Made by a program: the position numbers and the translations under genes
Shown here: piece after piece, positions 1 through 5,409 of the stretch
How the letters are laid out: every line of letters starts with the position of its first letter
Numbering within the stretch: position 1 is the stretch's first letter
The notes under the pieces: model-generated
The model's input: only the letters and a program-made list of their open reading frames with translations
What the model was told of the DNA's origin: nothing
Database searches by the model: none
Assembly (NCBI GenBank): GCA_002317325.1
Contig: DCJB01000001.1
Coordinates: 1 to 5,409 of the forward strand
Direction: 5' to 3'
DNA: 5,409 nucleotides
DNA from: Bacteroidales bacterium UBA1711
GTDB taxonomy: Bacteria > Bacteroidota > Bacteroidia > Bacteroidales > P3

Positions 1-497
1 ATGAGTGACACATATCTCGTGAACGACATCAAAGCCGAACTGGCCTCTGCCTCTGAGTGAATCATAGAAACGATTATCCCATACGTCCGCCGTATGCTGC
101 AGGTGTGAAAGGCTCTATTTGCCGACAACAGCACGTTCAGCTTGACGAGCGTATTGACTATCTGATTCTTGGCTTTAATTAACTTATCCGTGTCAAAGTT
201 GGATTTCAGTTCTATGAGGACTAAATCGCACGAGCCATCGCCGTTGGACACCAAGTAAGCCCCGTCGCAATTTTTGCCGCACAGCGACCCCCTAAAGTCA
301 AAGCCTTCCAACTCCTTTGAATGGAAATCCACTGCTTGGTCAATGTCAAGCGTCAACTCCCTAAACCCATGGTCTTTGTTCTCCTCCTCTTCAAGCACCA
401 ACCGACTTTTCTCCACGGCGACGGGCGTGGCCTTCCCCATTCCGCACCCGCGTGGAGGGTACTGCCTATTCCAACTATCGCACAGCCGATTGAGCAT
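1..497 (-). CDS. Partial putative PD-(D/E)XK nuclease-like protein, partner of the upstream ATPase
   Basis: An open frame of 165 codons starts at the ATG at 497-495 and leaves the window at the left edge with no stop, so the C-terminus is missing. I do not recognise the family by name. Visible features: an acidic N-terminal stretch (about residues 35-60), then a strand ending in Cys77-Asp78, a second strand 'DLVLIELKS' with Glu96-Leu-Lys98, and a helix with Gln112 (KNQIVNTL). Asp78, Glu96 and Lys98 fit the D-x(n)-E-x-K core of PD-(D/E)XK nucleases, with the pattern 'CDxxLV...hhhIELKS' common in that fold; the following Gln-bearing helix also fits. The start overlaps the last 23 bases of the ATPase gene, so the two are translationally close and probably one operon. 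An internal Met20 is an alternative start, but the ATG at 497 has a strong Shine-Dalgarno match 6 bases upstream. Nuclease activity is inferred from motifs only; the real gene is likely considerably longer. A non-catalytic relative of the fold is possible. Confidence 0.8.
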   Translation of the reverse strand, partial: MLNRLCDSWNRQYPPRGCGMGKATPVAVEKSRLVLEEEENKDHGFRELTLDIDQAVDFHSKELEGFDFRGSLCGKNCDGAYLVSNGDGSCDLVLIELKSNFDTDKLIKAKNQIVNTLVKLNVLLSANRAFHTCSIRRTYGIIVSMIHSEAEASSALMSFTRYVSL

Positions 498-1776
498 CTC
501 TCACCTCCTCTAACGTCTTGATGATGTCCATGCTGTGGGCAACTTCCCTATCTACCACATCGTAGAACGAAGCGTAGGGCACTCCCTCATCGCCAATGGC
601 TTGTTCTTCCAATTCTACCGTCTGGTCGTCGCGCCTTCTAAGCAGATAGGCACCCACCAAGCCGGGGTCAAGGGTGATGTCCGAATAGCCATACTCCTTA
701 CAAGCCTCACCATACCTGCCGTTGTCGGCTTCCTTCAGCCTGAAAAGGGTAATTCTATCGTTTATGCGGCGGAGGAAATAGTCGCTGTGGGTTGTGACTT
801 GCAGGTGCGCGCCCTTGCTCACCATTTCCACTATCAAGTCGGCAATCTTTACCTGCTTGGTTGGATGCAGATGGGCTTCGGGCTCCTCAAAGAGAATCGA
901 AAGCGAATGAACCGGGATTTTTTCGAGCAAGACAGCCAATGGTGTCAGTTCCTTGACAGAAGAAGCGGCTGCGGCAATCGGCAGCGCCCCTGCCTCGGAA
1001 GTCACATAATCTATGTTCCTGTCTTCTTTGATTGCAATTCCGCCTCCATTCAACTCCCTAATCTTGGAGCACAGCGACTCGTCAACACCCTCCTGCGGAA
1101 CCATGTCGCAAATGGTATTCCAATCATTCAAAAATTCCGCAACCATTCCAAAACTCTTTCCAATCCCTTCTTGAACAGTACGAGGTGCTGATAGCAAAGA
1201 GCCTCTCCCGGGAATCAGCAGACAGGTTCGTAAGAACTTATCACTCTCGAACAAGGACATCTGCATCCATACACCCAACAACACACGAAAGGCAAAATCA
1301 CCAAAACCCTTCGATTCAGGTAGCAATCTGTATTGCAATTCGGCGAGAGACAGCACCGTGTAGAGCGTTTCTTTTCCTGGAATTCCAACTAACTCTTTTC
1401 TATACGAAAGCGCTATTTCCTCAACATCAAATGGCATTTCAATGCGCACATCCATGTTCAGTTGGCTGTTGCCAGTGACCCTTTTCATGTAGCGCACAGC
1501 ATCCGTATTTATCCATTCCGACAGTTTTCGTGTAGAGATAGCCAATTCTTTTGCATCCTCGGTGTCAGTGACCCAACTGTCGAAAGAGAAATTCTGCTGC
1601 TCAAAGAAATCAGAAGTCCTTGCTTCAAAAACAAGCCGGTAGATATAGTGTATCAGCATCGACACATAGCTCTTGCCCAAGCCCGATTCGCCGGAGAGGA
1701 GCATAAAGGGCTTGAGAACCACCTTGCTGTCGGCGATAGGTCCTAAACGCCTAATATCAAGTGTTACTGGTTTCAT
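475..1776 (-). CDS. AAA_15/ABC-type ATP-binding protein (433 aa), putative defence-system ATPase
   Basis: A cytoplasmic P-loop ATPase of the SMC/ABC-like group often annotated 'AAA family ATPase'. Numbering from the ATG at 1776: Walker A GESGLGKS at 29-36; a central helical insert (about 45-260) containing 'LLIPGRGSLL' at 186-195, resembling the 'LPAxRS' motif of this family; a signature-like stretch 'AASSVKELTPL' near 270-280; Walker B 'LSILFEEPEAHLHP' at 292-305 with Glu297-Glu298; and the H-loop 'TTHSDYFL' at 328-335. The C-terminal 90 residues are acidic and show no TOPRIM, HNH or other effector motif. This suggests an ATPase that acts with a separate effector, the nuclease-like protein encoded by the overlapping downstream gene. 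The frame extends to a GTG at 1824, but that adds 16 residues without the usual family start; 'MKPVTLDI' leads straight into the first strand, so I prefer 1776. The gene has its own Bacteroides-type promoter and lies after the gcvP terminator. ATP binding is near certain; a role in phage defence is inference, and DNA repair or regulation remain possible. Confidence 0.9.
   Translation of the reverse strand: MKPVTLDIRRLGPIADSKVVLKPFMLLSGESGLGKSYVSMLIHYIYRLVFEARTSDFFEQQNFSFDSWVTDTEDAKELAISTRKLSEWINTDAVRYMKRVTGNSQLNMDVRIEMPFDVEEIALSYRKELVGIPGKETLYTVLSLAELQYRLLPESKGFGDFAFRVLLGVWMQMSLFESDKFLRTCLLIPGRGSLLSAPRTVQEGIGKSFGMVAEFLNDWNTICDMVPQEGVDESLCSKIRELNGGGIAIKEDRNIDYVTSEAGALPIAAAASSVKELTPLAVLLEKIPVHSLSILFEEPEAHLHPTKQVKIADLIVEMVSKGAHLQVTTHSDYFLRRINDRITLFRLKEADNGRYGEACKEYGYSDITLDPGLVGAYLLRRRDDQTVELEEQAIGDEGVPYASFYDVVDREVAHSMDIIKTLEEVRDAQSAVR
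501..509 (-). promoter_or_regulatory. Strong Shine-Dalgarno match before the nuclease-like gene
   Basis: The minus strand reads AGGAGGTGA, a 9-base match to the canonical anti-Shine-Dalgarno end of 16S rRNA, with AGGAGG placed 6 bases before the ATG at 497. It lies inside the last codons of the ATPase gene (coding Glu-Glu-Val-Arg). It supports the chosen start. Because Bacteroidota use such sites rarely, it may partly be a by-product of the Glu-Glu codons. Confidence 0.55.
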
Positions 1777-1976
1777 AATCTTGTGAAAAAAGAGTATTTT
1801 AACTAAACAACGTCCAGTCTGCACAAACTCAAACCAAACAGAACTATCGTTGTGGTAAGGTTCTTTGCAGACAACTATCGAAGTTTATACCGCTGAGGTC
1901 AGGACATCCAAAAGCCGCCCACAACGCATCACACTATAAATCAATCCATAAAAAATAATAATGCACATATATTTGC
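1777..1976 (-). other. Long untranslated leader of the ATPase operon
   Basis: About 200 bases separate the predicted transcription start (around 1974-1978) from the ATPase ATG at 1776. I see no recognised riboswitch or tRNA. It contains an 8-base direct repeat, AACTATCG on the plus strand at 1842-1849 and 1873-1880, a weak 5-bp stem nearby (GTTGT at 1848-1852 with ACAAC at 1871-1875), and a 27-codon frame at 1968-1885 that starts almost at the predicted transcript start. None of these is strong. The length is unusual next to the roughly 40-base gcvP leader and 20-base aldehyde dehydrogenase leader in the same window, so post-transcriptional control is possible but unproven. Confidence 0.35.
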
Positions 1977-1989
1977 CTTTGCAAATATA
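1968..1989. repeat. Perfect 9-bp palindrome over the -7 box, candidate operator
   Basis: TATATTTGC and GCAAATATA form perfect 9-bp inverted arms separated by CTTT. The right arm contains the whole minus-strand -7 element of the ATPase operon promoter, and the palindrome spans roughly -11 to +10 relative to the predicted start. This is a suitable place for a dimeric repressor to block transcription. No regulator gene is visible in the window. The left arm also reads TATATTTG on the plus strand, but there is no -33 element at the right distance on that side, so a second promoter there is unlikely. Confidence 0.5.
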
Positions 1990-2013
1990 GCCATTATTTT
2001 TCAACTGAACAAA
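1982..2013 (-). promoter_or_regulatory. Bacteroides-type promoter of the ATPase/nuclease operon
   Basis: On the minus strand the -33 element TTTG (2013-2010) is followed by 20 bases and the -7 element TATATTTG (1989-1982), a full match to TAnnTTTG of the primary sigma factor of Bacteroidota. Transcription should start near 1974-1978. It lies between the gcvP terminator and the ATPase gene, so the operon can be expressed independently of gcvP. Confidence 0.7.
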
Positions 2014-2125
2014 CTATTCAATAATATTTCTCCAAAGCCACAGCCGACCGTTCGCAACAACTCGGCCATTCGTGACTATTTTTCGCATTATTCTCCACCC
2101 AATCGGATGAAAGGTGATAAAGAAT

Positions 2126-2150
2126 GGGGTGCAGTCTCAAACTGCACCCC
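2126..2150 (-). terminator. Hairpin terminator of gcvP
   Basis: A perfect 10-bp stem (GGGGTGCAGT paired with ACTGCACCCC) with a 5-base loop begins 22 bases after the gcvP stop codon. On the transcript it is followed by ATTCTTTATC, a weak rather than solid U-tract. Position and stem strength make it a good intrinsic terminator or 3'-end stabiliser, separating gcvP from the ATPase operon. Confidence 0.7.
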
Positions 2151-2172
2151 TTCTGCTTTGGTCGCGGAACGA

Positions 2173-5028
<2,856 letters not shown>

Positions 5029-5075
5029 ATTACTACTATATGTTTTTTGTTTAGTTATTATCTTGTTTTAAACTA

Positions 5076-5107
5076 CAAAATTACACATTTTCTGCGACAT
5101 GGACAAA
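5076..5107 (-). promoter_or_regulatory. Bacteroides-type promoter of gcvP
   Basis: On the minus strand the -33 element TTTG (5107-5104) is followed by 20 bases and the -7 element TAATTTTG (5083-5076), a full TAnnTTTG match. The predicted start near 5068-5072 gives a leader of about 40 bases to the gcvP ATG. The spacing is identical to that of the ATPase operon promoter. Confidence 0.75.
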
Positions 5108-5144
5108 AAAAGTTACCAACAGCAGCCGGACGGTGCTTTTCTTC

Positions 5145-5174
5145 TTGGCAATTGAAGTTTTTTCTGTATTTTTG
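5145..5174 (+). promoter_or_regulatory. Bacteroides-type promoter of the aldehyde dehydrogenase gene
   Basis: TTG (5145-5147), 19 bases, then TATTTTTG (5167-5174), matching TAnnTTTG. The predicted start near 5178-5182 leaves a leader of about 15-20 bases before the ATG at 5197. Its -33 element lies only about 40 bases from that of the divergent gcvP promoter, so the two could share a regulator; no clear operator palindrome is visible between them. Confidence 0.7.
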
Positions 5175-5196
5175 CATTCGTCAAACACCACACGCC

Positions 5197-5409
5197 ATGA
5201 GCTATACCGAGAATGAAATCAAACAGATAGTTGACGATCAACGCAGTTTCTTCCAGACCAATGCCACGCTTGACGTTCAATGGCGGACTGAGCAGCTCCG
5301 GCGGCTCCGCCGGGCGGTGGTGGCCCACCGGACCGACTTCGAGGTGGCGCTCCGTGCCGACCTGGGCCGCACTCCCTTTGAAGGCACGCTGTGCGACGTG
5401 CTGCCCACC
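5197..5409 (+). CDS. Aldehyde dehydrogenase family protein, N-terminal fragment
   Basis: The first 71 codons of a gene cut by the right edge of the window. The product would be an NAD(P)-dependent aldehyde dehydrogenase oxidising an aldehyde to the acid; the substrate cannot be told from this part. The visible segment is the N-terminal helical region of the class 3-like family: 'QRSFFQTNATLDVQWRTEQL', then 'LRRLRRAVVAHRTDFEVAL' and 'ADLGRTPFEG', matching the usual pattern R-x-x-QL-x-x-L...AL-x-x-DLGK-x-x-xE. The catalytic Cys and Glu and the Rossmann fold lie beyond the window. There is no signal peptide. The ATG at 5197 is the first in frame after a good promoter and gives the normal N-terminus. 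It is divergent from gcvP; no functional link is evident. Confidence 0.87.
   Translation, partial: MSYTENEIKQIVDDQRSFFQTNATLDVQWRTEQLRRLRRAVVAHRTDFEVALRADLGRTPFEGTLCDVLPT

Noticed and set aside
1..60. A 19-codon plus-strand frame starting at the first base
   Set aside because: It is antisense to the nuclease-like gene, very short, and has no visible upstream signals because it begins at the window edge.
535..1191. A 218-codon plus-strand frame
   Set aside because: It lies opposite the ATPase gene, whose Walker B and H-loop motifs are in this stretch; the product shows no recognisable motif.
475..1776. OLD-family nuclease or PARIS AriA assignment for the ATPase
   Set aside because: No TOPRIM domain follows the H-loop as it would in OLD, and the neighbour shows an ExK-type rather than a TOPRIM motif, so a named assignment is not supported.
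1777..1824. GTG at 1824 as the start of the ATPase
   Set aside because: The extra 16 residues do not look like the family N-terminus, whereas the ATG at 1776 begins directly at the first conserved strand before Walker A.
1885..1968. A 27-codon frame in the ATPase leader as a real gene
   Set aside because: It starts only about 6-10 bases after the predicted transcript start, has no ribosome site and a nondescript hydrophobic product; kept only as a remark on the leader.
5029..5075. Glycine riboswitch upstream of gcvP
   Set aside because: The predicted leader is only about 40 bases, far too short for a glycine aptamer.
5113..5328. A 71-codon minus-strand frame
   Set aside because: It overlaps the aldehyde dehydrogenase start and promoter in antisense and has no recognisable features.

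Overview
The window looks like a piece of a Bacteroidota (probably Bacteroidales) chromosome. The best sign is three separate promoters of the Bacteroides type (TTG or TTTG, 19-20 bases, TAnnTTTG), each placed in front of a gene, in AT-rich intergenic DNA. The proteins also have a Bacteroidota flavour, but I cannot name a genus from the sequence alone.

Right half, core metabolism: a complete single-chain glycine decarboxylase gene, gcvP (minus strand, 2173-5028), and the first 71 codons of an aldehyde dehydrogenase (plus strand, from 5197 and running off the right edge). They are divergently transcribed from a 168-base spacer with back-to-back promoters. gcvP ends at a clean 10-bp hairpin terminator (2126-2150).

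Left half, accessory: behind that terminator, on the same strand, is a two-gene unit with its own promoter (1982-2013). The first gene (475-1776) encodes a 433-residue ABC/AAA_15-type ATPase with Walker A, Walker B, signature-like and H-loop motifs but no visible TOPRIM or other effector domain. The second gene starts inside the end of the first, at 497, with a 23-base overlap, and runs off the left edge without a stop. Its 165 visible codons contain a D-x17-E-x-K arrangement typical of PD-(D/E)XK nucleases. The natural reading is an ATPase sensor/motor with a nuclease-like effector, the layout of many two-gene phage-defence systems. I cannot assign it to a named system.

The unit is less GC-rich than gcvP (21/60 GC at 1381-1440 against 43/60 at 2821-2880, two lines counted by hand). 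It has a long leader of roughly 200 bases and a perfect 9-bp palindrome sitting on its -7 box, so it may be a transferred, regulated cassette placed downstream of a housekeeping gene. The function of the pair is inference; the ORFs, overlap, motifs, promoter boxes and palindrome are directly visible.
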